From: Chryseobacterium sp. MEBOG06
GTDB taxonomy: Bacteria; Bacteroidota; Bacteroidia; Flavobacteriales; Weeksellaceae
Assembly (NCBI RefSeq): GCF_021869765.1
Contig: NZ_CP084580.1
Coordinates: forward strand, 3,100,001 to 3,164,000
Direction: 5' to 3'
DNA: 64,000 nucleotides
Below the pieces are notes generated by a model. The model was not told the DNA's origin and searched no databases. It saw only the letters and a list, made by a program, of their open reading frames with translations. The translations under genes and the position numbers were made by a program. This document shows, piece by piece, positions 54,188-63,219 of this stretch; the first letter of the stretch is position 1, and every line of letters begins with the position of its first letter.

Positions 54188-54293
54188 TTATGTAGTATAC
54201 GGCTACGGCTTTATTTTTCTTAATTTTTTATAAAATTTAAAGAATGGTTTAAATAATTTAATAATTTTCATTAAGTTCGCCAAAAAATTGTTT

Positions 54294-54752
54294 ATGAAAA
54301 AGGTTTTAGCAGGAATCTTATTTACAGGCGTTCTTTCATCATGCAATATGGGTGATAGTGAATTGCCTGCTTATGAGAATAATGAGAACAACAATACAAT
54401 GGTTGTAGGAGTATGGAAGATACAAACTCAATATCAAATTTCAGGTGCTGACAAGACAACTGTTATTAAAGAAACTCTTCCTGATGATTGTAAAAAGCAA
54501 GGAACGTATGAGTTCAGAAATGACGGAAAATATTATATGATTGATTATAACACAATTAATGGCAATTGTGTAAAAGCTGAAACTACATCATCATATCAGT
54601 ATGACCCTGTTCAAATGAAACTAACCATTAATAACAGCAGTTCAGAAGTACTGGATCTATCTGCCAATAAACTTACCATACTGGCAGCGGACACTCAGGA
54701 CTTCAATGGTGATGGTATTAATGATTATATAAAAACAGTTTTTTATAAGTAA
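54294..54752 (+). CDS. Lipocalin-like lipoprotein
   Basis: A 152-aa lipoprotein from ATG 54294 (an in-frame TTG two codons earlier is unlikely). The lipobox ends at VLSSC (C17). The rest (VVGVWKIQTQYQI, GTYEFRNDGKYYMIDYN, MKLTINNSSSEVLDLSANKLTIL) is a single beta-rich lipocalin_4-type domain, common in Bacteroidota. No ligand is known. A terminator follows. Confidence 0.8.
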   Translation: MKKVLAGILFTGVLSSCNMGDSELPAYENNENNNTMVVGVWKIQTQYQISGADKTTVIKETLPDDCKKQGTYEFRNDGKYYMIDYNTINGNCVKAETTSSYQYDPVQMKLTINNSSSEVLDLSANKLTILAADTQDFNGDGINDYIKTVFYK

Positions 54753-54772
54753 ATCTTTGTAATAATATATAG

Positions 54773-54807
54773 AGCCTGCTGTCTAAAGTGACTGGCAGGC
54801 TTTTTTT
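54773..54807 (+). terminator. Terminator of the lipocalin-like gene
   Basis: AGCCTGC/GCAGGCT stem with a nested GTC/GAC part, followed by T7. Confidence 0.88.
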
Positions 54808-54822
54808 ATTAAATATCAAGTT

Positions 54823-55281
54823 CTATTTCACAGCAATTAATATATTCACTTCTTCATCTGAAGGATTTTGTGTTTTTTTCCCATAGAGTTCAAAATCAGC
54901 TGTAAATGCTCTGTCCAGATCCATATTCCATATTTTAAACCATTCATTAATGACTAAATCTTCTGCAAGATTTCCTTTTGCTGTAAACTTAATGTAATTC
55001 CCCCCGTCAAAAGATTTGCCTACCATTCCTTCGGGGATATCGTCCAGATTTTCAACCCTGCATCCTAATACTGTTGTATAGGGCTTTGTATGGTCTTTTT
55101 CATAGTCGGTATAAATAGAGTATACTGTATCATCTATTTTTTTTGGAATATTATTAAGAACATTATCGTTTATCAGTTTTTCCCATAACAGAGGGATATC
55201 CTTTGCCGCCTGGTTATTTTCATTGGTAGTTCTTACTGAGATTCCGATGATGTTAAAAGGCTCTACTTTGATGTTGTCCAT
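54823..55281 (-). CDS. GyrI-like effector-binding protein
   Basis: A 152-aa soluble protein of the GyrI-like/AraC effector-binding fold: FNIIGISVRTTN, DDTVYSIYTDYEKDHTKPYTTVLGC, then INEWFKIWNMDLDRAFTADFELYG. There is no DNA-binding domain, so it is a stand-alone small-molecule binder. The AraC gene at 9699 is far away, so no partner is evident. It is convergent with the lipocalin gene. Confidence 0.85.
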   Translation of the reverse strand: MDNIKVEPFNIIGISVRTTNENNQAAKDIPLLWEKLINDNVLNNIPKKIDDTVYSIYTDYEKDHTKPYTTVLGCRVENLDDIPEGMVGKSFDGGNYIKFTAKGNLAEDLVINEWFKIWNMDLDRAFTADFELYGKKTQNPSDEEVNILIAVK

Positions 55282-55380
55282 TGTTTATTTTCTTTTAGGT
55301 AATAAAGATAATAACAGATTGTGACATGTGTATGTCAGTAGCTTTTTGATATTGATTTTAAAACAGCTTTTTAAAAGTTG

Positions 55381-55431
55381 TGGCTAAAGCCAATGGGTGG
55401 AATTTAAACTAAAGGCGGACTAAAGCCCGCC
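55381..55431. repeat. Double-palindrome intergenic repeat, second full copy
   Basis: TGGCTAAAGCCA (55381-55392) and GGCGGACT-AA-AGCCCGCC (55414-55431, one mismatch), a 33-bp offset, matching 7364-7417; the linker is also similar (GGGTGGAAT/GTAGAATGG). It lies in a gap between two same-strand genes. Confidence 0.75.
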
Positions 55432-55485
55432 ACTATTGATGTTTGATATGTTTTATTGAAGAAAAGAATTTGTATTTCTAAAAAA

Positions 55486-55818
55486 TCATTTTCCTACGTA
55501 AATAAATCCTTTATTGCCAGATTTAAAAACAGTTTCAATTCTTTTGTAGTCATCCACCTCATATTCATCTGCCTGAAGGATTTCCTCTTCTGTTACTTCA
55601 AAAAGCACCCCTTCCACTTTATGATTATCATTTCCTGAAAATGTAAGCACAGGATGATACTTCTGTCCGCTTTTACGAAGCACTTCGGGATCGGTTATTT
55701 CAATCATATTCAATTGATACCCGGAAAGAATATCTTTTGTTCCCTTTAGAATACGTCCAAAGGTTTCAAGCTGTACCTGCTCTTTCTGCAGGGTTCCGTA
55801 GGAGAATAATTTAGGCAT
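55486..55818 (-). CDS. Gamma-glutamylcyclotransferase-like (AIG2) protein
   Basis: A 110-aa cytoplasmic protein with the YGTLQ substrate-binding motif at 7-11 and the catalytic-like Glu within DEYEVDDYKR (about 85-95). Family members cleave gamma-glutamyl-amines or -amino acids to 5-oxoproline; the substrate is not evident. Its start overlaps the stop of the SGNH hydrolase gene by one base, so the two are co-transcribed. Confidence 0.88.
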   Translation of the reverse strand: MPKLFSYGTLQKEQVQLETFGRILKGTKDILSGYQLNMIEITDPEVLRKSGQKYHPVLTFSGNDNHKVEGVLFEVTEEEILQADEYEVDDYKRIETVFKSGNKGFIYVGK

Positions 55819-56447
55819 TATAAATATTTTTCAATGATTGGGATTGCGACTTCAGCCATCATTCCATAGCCTTTTTCATTCGGATGAACTCCGTCTGCGG
55901 AAAGTAAAAATTCTTTATCTTCTACAAAAGCACTATAGAAATCTATATATGTCAAAGACTCACCAGCGGCAATATCTTTAAGAATCTGGTTATAAAGGAT
56001 GACATCTTCGTTGGTTCTCAGCTTGCCAGAACTTACCACTACTCCATCCACTTTCCGTGCAAAAGGAAGAATGCTAACCAGGTAAATATCGTTGGAAAAT
56101 TGCTTCGCGAATTGAACGGCTGTTTTAATATTATTTCTAAACTGTTCGGGATTTACGATTTGTACTCCTTCTTTGATGGCAAGGTCATTCGCTCCATAAC
56201 TGATAAAAACAAGGTTTCCATCTGGTGAATTTCTCGCACTTAATTCATGAGGCATTCTTTTAAGCAATCCTTCTGTAGTTTCTCCTCCAATTCCTAGGTT
56301 ATAAAGAATCAACTCATCACCGTTTCCTTCATGAAATTTCTGCAAAGCGTATCTTTTCAGGATATCCACCCAGCCTCCAAAAACTCCGTCATATTCTCCA
56401 TAAGTAATACTGTCGCCAAAGAACAGTCCGTAAATCATTTTCTTCAT
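55818..56447 (-). CDS. SGNH/GDSL-family hydrolase
   Basis: A 209-aa serine esterase/lipase-like enzyme. Block I GDSITYG (nucleophile S13), block II GGET, block III GAND and block V DGVHPNEKG (D/H pair) are intact. There is no clear signal peptide; MKKMIYGLFFG leads directly into the GDS block, so it is cytoplasmic. The substrate is unknown. It is coupled by one base to the next gene. Confidence 0.88.
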   Translation of the reverse strand: MKKMIYGLFFGDSITYGEYDGVFGGWVDILKRYALQKFHEGNGDELILYNLGIGGETTEGLLKRMPHELSARNSPDGNLVFISYGANDLAIKEGVQIVNPEQFRNNIKTAVQFAKQFSNDIYLVSILPFARKVDGVVVSSGKLRTNEDVILYNQILKDIAAGESLTYIDFYSAFVEDKEFLLSADGVHPNEKGYGMMAEVAIPIIEKYL

Positions 56448-56567
56448 GTAATCAACTCTTATTTTATTCCGGTAAAAATATTAAGAATAAAGGAATTTCT
56501 GATACAACTTAACTTATTTTAAAATCTTCACTTTCCTTAAATGGTTAGTTCCCGCACTTATGATCTA

Positions 56568-56948
56568 TCAATGCAGTTTCAGCGTAATATTAATATGTGA
56601 CTGAATAATTTCAATCAGGATATCGAACAGCGTCTGCCCTTTCCCCTCCATCAAATTATCCAGTTTCTGCTGAATCAGTTCTATGTTGAAAGGTTTTCCC
56701 TGTCTGAGTTTATTTTCGTAAAATTCACGAGTTTCATTAAAGCCCAGATTTTCTTTTGATTTCTGTGACTCTTTCCAGATGATTTCAATTTCCTCATTAT
56801 TTTCAAAGACTCCAAAACCTCCGTAGAGTATATCATCAAAACCGTCTAAAGTTCCTACTTTCCAATCTGTATCTTTCATCAGGACATTGGAAATTTCTTC
56901 ATAGAAACCCGCCAGAGATGAAAAATGACCGCCATGGATGACGATCAT
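56568..56948 (-). CDS. Barstar-like protein
   Basis: A 126-aa protein from ATG 56948, which gives MIVIHGGHFSSLAGFYEEISNVLM; an earlier in-frame start overlaps purL. The core GFYEEISNVLM and WKVGTLDGFDDILYGGFG has the barstar (ribonuclease-inhibitor) pattern. Barstars block a partner ribonuclease; no barnase-like gene is seen next to it. It lies 13 bp after the purL stop on the same strand. Confidence 0.72.
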   Translation of the reverse strand: MIVIHGGHFSSLAGFYEEISNVLMKDTDWKVGTLDGFDDILYGGFGVFENNEEIEIIWKESQKSKENLGFNETREFYENKLRQGKPFNIELIQQKLDNLMEGKGQTLFDILIEIIQSHINITLKLH

Positions 56949-56961
56949 TTTTCTTGTATTG

Positions 56962-59900
56962 TTATTTGAAGTATTCAACACCGTTTTTGAATATATTGTG
57001 ATAATTCGCAGTAGGTATGTTTTTCATAAGACCATCCGTAAATCTTTCCGGGTGTCCCATTCTTCCGTAGATCTTGCCACATGAACTTGTGACCCCTTCG
57101 ATTCCGAATAATGAGTTATTGGGGTTAAAAGGCATTCCGTGGGCGATGTTTCCATCAAAATCGATGTATTGGGTTGCAATCTGCCCGTTTTCATACAACT
57201 TTTTAATTTCTTCTTCTGAAGCCATAAAACGTCCTTCACCGTGAGAAATCGGAATTGTGAATGTCTGGTCTTTCATTCCTTTTAACCAAGGGCTTTCGTC
57301 ATTCACCACTTTTACCGTCACCATCTGGGAAATATGTCTTCTGATGGCGTTGTGGGCCAAAGTTGGAGAGTTTTCATCCAGATCTTTGATTCTTCCGTAT
57401 GGCAATAATCCTGATTTAACCAATGCCTGGAAACCGTTGCAGATTCCGATGATCATTCCATCTCTGTCTAATAATTCGTGAACGGCATTTCTCATTTTCT
57501 CATTTTTCAGAACGTTGACAATGAATTTTGCAGAACCATCAGGCTCATCACCTGCAGAGAAACCTCCTGAGAAAGCTAATATCTGAGATGTTCTAATCTC
57601 TTTCACCCAGGCATCAATGCTTTCTTCAAGCAATTGGTGGCTGATATTAATTAAAGGTAAACTGCTTACTACAGCACCTTCTTTTTGGAATGCATTCAAA
57701 GTATCATACTCACAGTTGGTTCCCGGGAATACAGGAGCAAAAACTTTAGGTTGCGCAATTCCATGTTTTTTAATGATGATATTTCTTGGGTTGATGGAGT
57801 TGTGTTTAGCATCAATTTCAACCGTAATCTTTTCTTTTTCTACTGTTGGGAAAAGTTTTTCGAATGTATTTGTATAAGCAGATACTAGATCCAAGATACT
57901 AGATTCAAGACTGTTGATTTTCAAAATTCCTGAATCCTTTACTTCTCCGATCAACTGAAGAGCTGTTGAGCTTAATTCTTCTTTTGATTCAATGACTAAG
58001 CTACCGATATTTTTAGCCAATAAAGTGTTTTCATCAGCATTGATCTCGGCACCCAGTCTGTTTCCGAAGCTCATTTTCGCTAATGCTACAGCAACTCCAC
58101 CATCTTTCACTGTTTTTACAGAAATGATTTTTCCGGATTTGATGTTTTCGAAGATGAATTCATAAACATCTTTTAAAGCATCATAGTTAGGGAGACCGTT
58201 TTCCTGAGCAACGTGGTTAAAGAAATAAATTTTGTTCCCAGCTGCTTTAAATTCCGGAGAAATGATATTTTGCTTTTCTCCATTAGCACAGGCAAAAGAG
58301 ATCAATGTCGGCGGAACATTCAGATCCTGGTACGTTCCACTCATTGAATCTTTTCCTCCTATAGCAGCCAGACCAAGGTTGATCTGAGCGTCATAAGCTC
58401 CTAAAAGAGAAGCTAAAGGTTTCCCCCACTTTTCAGGAGACTGACCCAGTTTTTCAAAATATTCCTGGAAGCTCAGTCTGATATTTTTGTAATCGCCACC
58501 CATCGCAACAATCTTCGCCACGCTTTCTACGACAGCATACGATGCTCCTAATAATGAGTTTTGTTTTGAAATTTCAGCATCGAATCCCCAGCTTGCCAGA
58601 GAAACGGTTTTGATATCTTTTGCGCCTAAAACAGGTAGTGTCTGAACACTTCCTTCCATCAAAGTCTGCTGATATTTTCCTCCTAATGGCATCGCTACAG
58701 TAGTTGCACCGATGGAAGAGTCGAACATTTCCAGTAATCCTTTTTGGGAAGCTACGTTTTTATCTTTTAAGATGTTCAGGAAGTTTTCTTCCGTGAATAC
58801 TTTTGTTTCTTCTTTTACTTCTTCAAGATGGGTGATCTTCACTTCCTGAGATTTTGAACATCCGTTCGTATCAAGGAACTCTCTTGAAAGGTCTACAATT
58901 TTGTCTCCTTTCCAGAACATCTGCATTCTTCCTGAATCTGTCACTTTTGCTACTTCTACGGCAACAATATTTTCAGCTTCGCAGAATTTGATGAACTGTT
59001 CTTTATCTTTCGGATCTACCACAACAGCCATTCTTTCCTGAGATTCAGAAATAGCCAGCTCCGTTCCATTTAATCCTTCATATTTTAATGGCAATACATC
59101 AAGGTTTACTTCCAAAGAGTCTGCAATTTCTCCAATAGCTACAGAAACACCTCCGGCACCGAAATCGTTTGATTTCTTGATGAGTCTTGTTAATTCAGCG
59201 TTTCTGAATAATCTTTGGATTTTACGTTCTTCTACAGCATTTCCTTTCTGAACTTCAGAACTCATGGTGTGAATAGAAGTTTCGTCCTGCTCTTTTGAGC
59301 TTCCGCTTGCTCCTCCTACTCCGTCACGACCTGTTGCACCTCCTAAAATAATGATTGAATCGCCATTTGCAGGTTTTTCACGTCTTACCCATTCTACAGG
59401 TACGGCTCCGGTAACGAAACCTACTTCCATTCTCTTGGCTTTGTAGCCATCGTCATAGATTTCAGAAACCATCGTAGTCGCCAAGCCGATCTGGTTACCA
59501 TAAGATGAATATCCGTTGGCAGCCTGTTTAGTAATAGTTTTCTGAGGCAATTTTCCTGGTAATGTTTTGTCAACTGATTCTAAAACATCTGCAGCACCCG
59601 TTAATCTCATTGCCTGGAATACGAAAGATCTTCCAGATAAAGGGTCTCTGATTGCTCCTCCTAAACAAGTAGAAGCTCCACCGAAAGGTTCAATTTCTGT
59701 TGGGTGGTTGTGTGTTTCGTTTTTGAATAGTAAATACCAGGGTTCTTTTTTACCGTCGTATTCTGCTTCAATCTGGATGGTACATGCATTAATCTCATCA
59801 GAAATCACCAGGTTATCCAGGTTTCCTGTTTTATGGAAATATTTACCGCATACTGTTGCCAGATCCATTAAGGAAATCGGCTTCAGCTCGCGGCCTAAGA

Positions 59901-60657
59901 ATTTTCTTTTCTCGATATAGTCATTGAAAATGGTTTCCAATGTATGTTTGAATGCTCCTTCAAACTGAATGTTTGATAATTCTGTTTCGAAAGTTGTATG
60001 ACGACAGTGATCGCTCCAGTAGGTATCTAATACTTTCAGTTCAGTTTCTGTAGGGTTTCTCTCCTCAGTTTTGAAGTACTCCTGAATGAATTTCAGGTCA
60101 TCTAATCCTAATGCAAAACCATGATTATTATAGAATTTTTCAAGTTCAGCGTCATTGAAATTGATGAAATTTTCGTGAATTAACACCTTGGATGGTGTTT
60201 CATCAGCTGGAATATCTAAGATAGACAGGTCCTTTTCCTGAGATTCCACTTTATTGATCAAAAGGTCTTTGATTTTCACCAAATCAGCTTCTGAAACTCC
60301 TTCAAATTCGATCAGTTTTCCACTTCTTACTTTTGACTTTTCATTTTCTGTCAGCAAAGCAATACACTGTTGTGCAGAGTCTGCTCTCTGGTCATACTGG
60401 CCAGGTAAAAACTCCATTCCGAAATGGATTGTTTTTGCCGGGTTTTCTGTGTGTAAAATATCAGTAACCGGGTCTACAAAAGTGTTGTTTACCACTTTTC
60501 CGAATTCTCCGTCATTCAGGTTGAAAATATCATATACATTGTATACTTTCACACTCTGAACAGCCGGAACAACTGCTTTTACTTCATCAAAAATTTTTGG
60601 ACTTTCAACATCGAAAATACCTCTCTTTTCTACGAAAATTCTTTTGTTATTAGACAT
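56962..60657 (-). CDS. purL: Phosphoribosylformylglycinamidine synthase (large PurL)
   Basis: A 1231-aa enzyme that converts FGAR to FGAM in purine synthesis. The N-terminal linker and two AIR-synthase-type halves (TYWSDHCRHTTFET, LGLAAIGGKDSMSGTY) are followed by a GATase domain: VFPGTNCEYDTLNAFQKEGA, the nucleophile C1073 in GICNGFQALV, and H1202/E1204 in GHPER. This is the single-chain form used by proteobacteria and Bacteroidota. The 35-bp repeat at 60656 begins inside its start codon. Confidence 0.97.
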   Translation of the reverse strand: MSNNKRIFVEKRGIFDVESPKIFDEVKAVVPAVQSVKVYNVYDIFNLNDGEFGKVVNNTFVDPVTDILHTENPAKTIHFGMEFLPGQYDQRADSAQQCIALLTENEKSKVRSGKLIEFEGVSEADLVKIKDLLINKVESQEKDLSILDIPADETPSKVLIHENFINFNDAELEKFYNNHGFALGLDDLKFIQEYFKTEERNPTETELKVLDTYWSDHCRHTTFETELSNIQFEGAFKHTLETIFNDYIEKRKFLGRELKPISLMDLATVCGKYFHKTGNLDNLVISDEINACTIQIEAEYDGKKEPWYLLFKNETHNHPTEIEPFGGASTCLGGAIRDPLSGRSFVFQAMRLTGAADVLESVDKTLPGKLPQKTITKQAANGYSSYGNQIGLATTMVSEIYDDGYKAKRMEVGFVTGAVPVEWVRREKPANGDSIIILGGATGRDGVGGASGSSKEQDETSIHTMSSEVQKGNAVEERKIQRLFRNAELTRLIKKSNDFGAGGVSVAIGEIADSLEVNLDVLPLKYEGLNGTELAISESQERMAVVVDPKDKEQFIKFCEAENIVAVEVAKVTDSGRMQMFWKGDKIVDLSREFLDTNGCSKSQEVKITHLEEVKEETKVFTEENFLNILKDKNVASQKGLLEMFDSSIGATTVAMPLGGKYQQTLMEGSVQTLPVLGAKDIKTVSLASWGFDAEISKQNSLLGASYAVVESVAKIVAMGGDYKNIRLSFQEYFEKLGQSPEKWGKPLASLLGAYDAQINLGLAAIGGKDSMSGTYQDLNVPPTLISFACANGEKQNIISPEFKAAGNKIYFFNHVAQENGLPNYDALKDVYEFIFENIKSGKIISVKTVKDGGVAVALAKMSFGNRLGAEINADENTLLAKNIGSLVIESKEELSSTALQLIGEVKDSGILKINSLESSILDLVSAYTNTFEKLFPTVEKEKITVEIDAKHNSINPRNIIIKKHGIAQPKVFAPVFPGTNCEYDTLNAFQKEGAVVSSLPLINISHQLLEESIDAWVKEIRTSQILAFSGGFSAGDEPDGSAKFIVNVLKNEKMRNAVHELLDRDGMIIGICNGFQALVKSGLLPYGRIKDLDENSPTLAHNAIRRHISQMVTVKVVNDESPWLKGMKDQTFTIPISHGEGRFMASEEEIKKLYENGQIATQYIDFDGNIAHGMPFNPNNSLFGIEGVTSSCGKIYGRMGHPERFTDGLMKNIPTANYHNIFKNGVEYFK

Positions 60658-60690
60658 TAGATGTCAGATTTTAATATTAGATTTATTTTT
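60656..60690. repeat. 35-bp direct repeat, left of the YhcG-type gene
   Basis: Matches 61721-61755 at 32 of 35 bases (ATTAGATG, CAGATT, ATTAGATTTATTTTT blocks). It spans from the purL start codon to just past the stop of the YhcG gene. The heptad rhythm resembles the other nnYAGAT loci. Confidence 0.75.
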
Positions 60691-61711
60691 TATTTTCAAA
60701 TTTATTTCTTGCTATCTCTATTGAACGATGCAATTTTTCAAGCAAAACTTTTTCTGAGGGCAGGATAAGCAAATATTCTGCAATTTTTATGTTATCCCCT
60801 TCCAGATTCATTAATTCTATATGTTCAGAATTTTTTCCGGAGCAAAGAATTAAACCAATCGGTGAATTTTCACCTTCTACTTTTTCATATTTATTAAGAT
60901 AAGAGAGATAAAGTTCCATCTGGCCTTTATGGCTTGCTTCAAACTCTCCCAGTTTCAGTTCAATCACTACTAAGGATTTTAGTTTTCGATGATAGAAAAG
61001 CAAATCCAAGTAATAATCTCTACTATCTATAGTGATTCTTTTTTGTCTTGAAAGAAATGCAAAATCACTTCCTAATTCAGAAATAAATTTTTGAAGTTCC
61101 ACAATAATTGCTTCTTCTAAATCTTTTTCAGAAAAAGTATCTTTCAGTTCTAAAAAATCAAGAAAATAGGGGTCTTTAAAAACCAAATCTGGATTTAAAA
61201 TATTATTTTCAGACCAATTCTTAAGTTCTCTATCAATAATTTCTTCAGGCTTTTTACTTATTGCTGTACGCTCAAAAAGCAGAGAATTAATTTTTTCTCT
61301 TAAAATTCTGACACTCCAGTTTTCAATTTTACAAACTTCCAGATAAAAGTTTCTTTTGGTATCTTCTGAAATTGGAATCAGAATTAAGAAATGAGTCCAT
61401 GATAATTGTCGCATCGCTGATGCGACAATTTCAAAATCATTAAAAACAGAAGCAAACTGCATCATTTTTCTGATATTTTTTTCAGAAAATGAACTTCCAA
61501 ATTCTACAGTAAGCTGGTCAGAAATCTGTAAAATGGTCTCTTTGCCGTATTCTGCTCTTTTATTTTCTAAAACATCTTCATTGATTCTTTGTCCGATTTT
61601 CCAGTACAAAACCACCATAGCCGAGTTTACCTGAGCCGCGACCTGACTTCTTGTCTTGTCTACCAGCTCTTTGAGATCGGTAATTAACTGATGGTTATGA
61701 TTCTGTAACAT
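60683..61711 (-). CDS. YhcG-type PDDEXK nuclease-domain protein
   Basis: A 342-aa protein from ATG 61711. The N-terminal DUF1016 part (about 8-150, ELVDKTRSQVAAQVNSAMVVLYWKIGQRI) and the C-terminal PDDEXK core (about 215-320: RDYYLDLLFYHRKLKSLVVIELK, GQMELYLSYL) are intact, with D in YYLDLLFYH and the ELK. YhcG family proteins are mobile-linked putative nucleases. It lies between purL and the serine hydrolase and is bracketed by 35-bp direct repeats, which suggests insertion. No restriction or toxin partner is present. Confidence 0.85.
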   Translation of the reverse strand: MLQNHNHQLITDLKELVDKTRSQVAAQVNSAMVVLYWKIGQRINEDVLENKRAEYGKETILQISDQLTVEFGSSFSEKNIRKMMQFASVFNDFEIVASAMRQLSWTHFLILIPISEDTKRNFYLEVCKIENWSVRILREKINSLLFERTAISKKPEEIIDRELKNWSENNILNPDLVFKDPYFLDFLELKDTFSEKDLEEAIIVELQKFISELGSDFAFLSRQKRITIDSRDYYLDLLFYHRKLKSLVVIELKLGEFEASHKGQMELYLSYLNKYEKVEGENSPIGLILCSGKNSEHIELMNLEGDNIKIAEYLLILPSEKVLLEKLHRSIEIARNKFENKK

Positions 61712-61720
61712 TATCAAAAA

Positions 61721-61755
61721 ATTAGATGCCAGATTATATTATTAGATTTATTTTT
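61721..61755. repeat. 35-bp direct repeat, right of the YhcG-type gene
   Basis: Partner of 60656-60690, 10 bp upstream of the YhcG start, same orientation. Confidence 0.75.
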
Positions 61756-61780
61756 ACTTTTTTAGGTTGAATACTTTATT

Positions 61781-63214
61781 TTAAAGCATAAAAACTAAAT
61801 TATTATCTTCTGTTCCGTCAATATTGGACGCATTTTTAGGAGTCGTCATCCAACTCTCTTTATTGAGTACAAATTTAAAAGAATATATCTTACCTTTTTC
61901 AAATTTGGTAAGCGGAACTTCTAATTCAAACAGATTTTCACCTTTTTTCTTCATCTGATATTCTTTGTTTCCGGGATTCCAGTCATTGAAACTACCTGCT
62001 ACGGAAACAGAGTGGATGAGTTTTGAATCCATTTTCTCAGGATGGGCGTAAGAAAAAACAGCATTATTTCCTCTAACGGAATATCCGTATACCTGTTTTT
62101 TATCTGAAGTATTGGTAAGATCTTCAATCAAATTTGTCGCTGTACTATGGAGTATACCAAGTGTTTCCGGATTGCTGATGTTTATAATCATACAAATTCC
62201 GGCATTCAATTCAGGGTATATCATAAACATGGTTTGTGTACCATACGCCCCACCATGTTTGAATCCTGATTTTCCTTTTTCAGTTACATAATAATCATCC
62301 CAAAAATACCCATGCCATTTTTCTTTGCTTCCTTCTATATTTTTTTGAGATTCCTGTGCTATTTTATTTTGTGGGTTAAGTTCTTCCTTCATGAACTTCA
62401 TCAAATCGCCCAAACTGGATTTTGTTTTTGCTCCAGTAGAGCTCCAGAGATTTGAATTGAAATGAGGCATTAAACGATGATTACCACAGCAATATCCATT
62501 TGCCAGTGATTCATTTTTATCTAATGTAAATTTAGTATGTTTCATTCCCAATCCTGAAAAAATATTCTCGTCAAAAATTGTTTCGATACTTTTTCCATAT
62601 ACGTTCTCTAAAATCACTCCTGTTAATTCAAGGCTTAAGTTACTATATTTATATTTTGTACCGGGAATTGTATCTAGTTTAACGTTTTTTAGGTCTTTAA
62701 AAAACTGTTCTTTAGAATAGTCGGCTGCCAGCTTATTGATTAAAAAAGGAGTCTCGTCAGTTAAGTTTTGATATAATTTCTCATCATCAGGCAGAGTTCG
62801 AGGTAATGCTGTTGTATAAGATATAACATTCTTTATTTTAATGGGTGTACCATTATATTCCAGATTCGGGTAATCATTTTTAAGATATTTACGGATATCA
62901 TCTTCCAGGCTGATCTTGCCGTCCAAAACAGCTTTAGCCAGGAGCTGGCCTGTAAAAAGCTTGGTCACAGAAGCTATTTCAAAATAGGTATCGTCATTTG
63001 CTTTATTCCTTTTCCCTTTATCTACTTCACCAAAATGTTTAGTATAGGTTTTGCCATCTTTCAAAATTCCTATAGAAACTGAATACGCCCCAGATTTTTG
63101 GGCAAGCTGCTGAGCGTTTGCATCCATTATTGAATAAATTGCTTTATCATTTTGAGCATAGTTTTTTATGAATGTTAATAAAGCAAGTGCAAATACCAAT
63201 ATACTTTTTTTCAT
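61781..63214 (-). CDS. Serine beta-lactamase-family hydrolase with C-terminal E-set domain
   Basis: A 477-aa exported protein (signal to about 20). The beta-lactamase/DD-peptidase domain (about 25-370) has S82-x-x-K85 (ASVTKLF), Y190-S-N192 and FKHGG. The C-terminal 90 residues (VSVAGSFNDWNPGNKEYQM, FELEVPLTKFEKGKIYSFKFVLNKESWM) match the glycogen-binding/AMPK-type early-set fold. Such fusions are uncommon; the E-set may hold the enzyme to glycan. It may act as an esterase or peptidase. It lies 5 bp after the WG-repeat gene. Confidence 0.85.
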   Translation of the reverse strand: MKKSILVFALALLTFIKNYAQNDKAIYSIMDANAQQLAQKSGAYSVSIGILKDGKTYTKHFGEVDKGKRNKANDDTYFEIASVTKLFTGQLLAKAVLDGKISLEDDIRKYLKNDYPNLEYNGTPIKIKNVISYTTALPRTLPDDEKLYQNLTDETPFLINKLAADYSKEQFFKDLKNVKLDTIPGTKYKYSNLSLELTGVILENVYGKSIETIFDENIFSGLGMKHTKFTLDKNESLANGYCCGNHRLMPHFNSNLWSSTGAKTKSSLGDLMKFMKEELNPQNKIAQESQKNIEGSKEKWHGYFWDDYYVTEKGKSGFKHGGAYGTQTMFMIYPELNAGICMIINISNPETLGILHSTATNLIEDLTNTSDKKQVYGYSVRGNNAVFSYAHPEKMDSKLIHSVSVAGSFNDWNPGNKEYQMKKKGENLFELEVPLTKFEKGKIYSFKFVLNKESWMTTPKNASNIDGTEDNNLVFML

Positions 63215-63219
63215 TAAGT

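Noticed and set aside
60683-61711. Part of a restriction-modification or toxin-antitoxin system
   Set aside because: No methylase, specificity subunit or antitoxin partner is adjacent; YhcG-type proteins occur alone.
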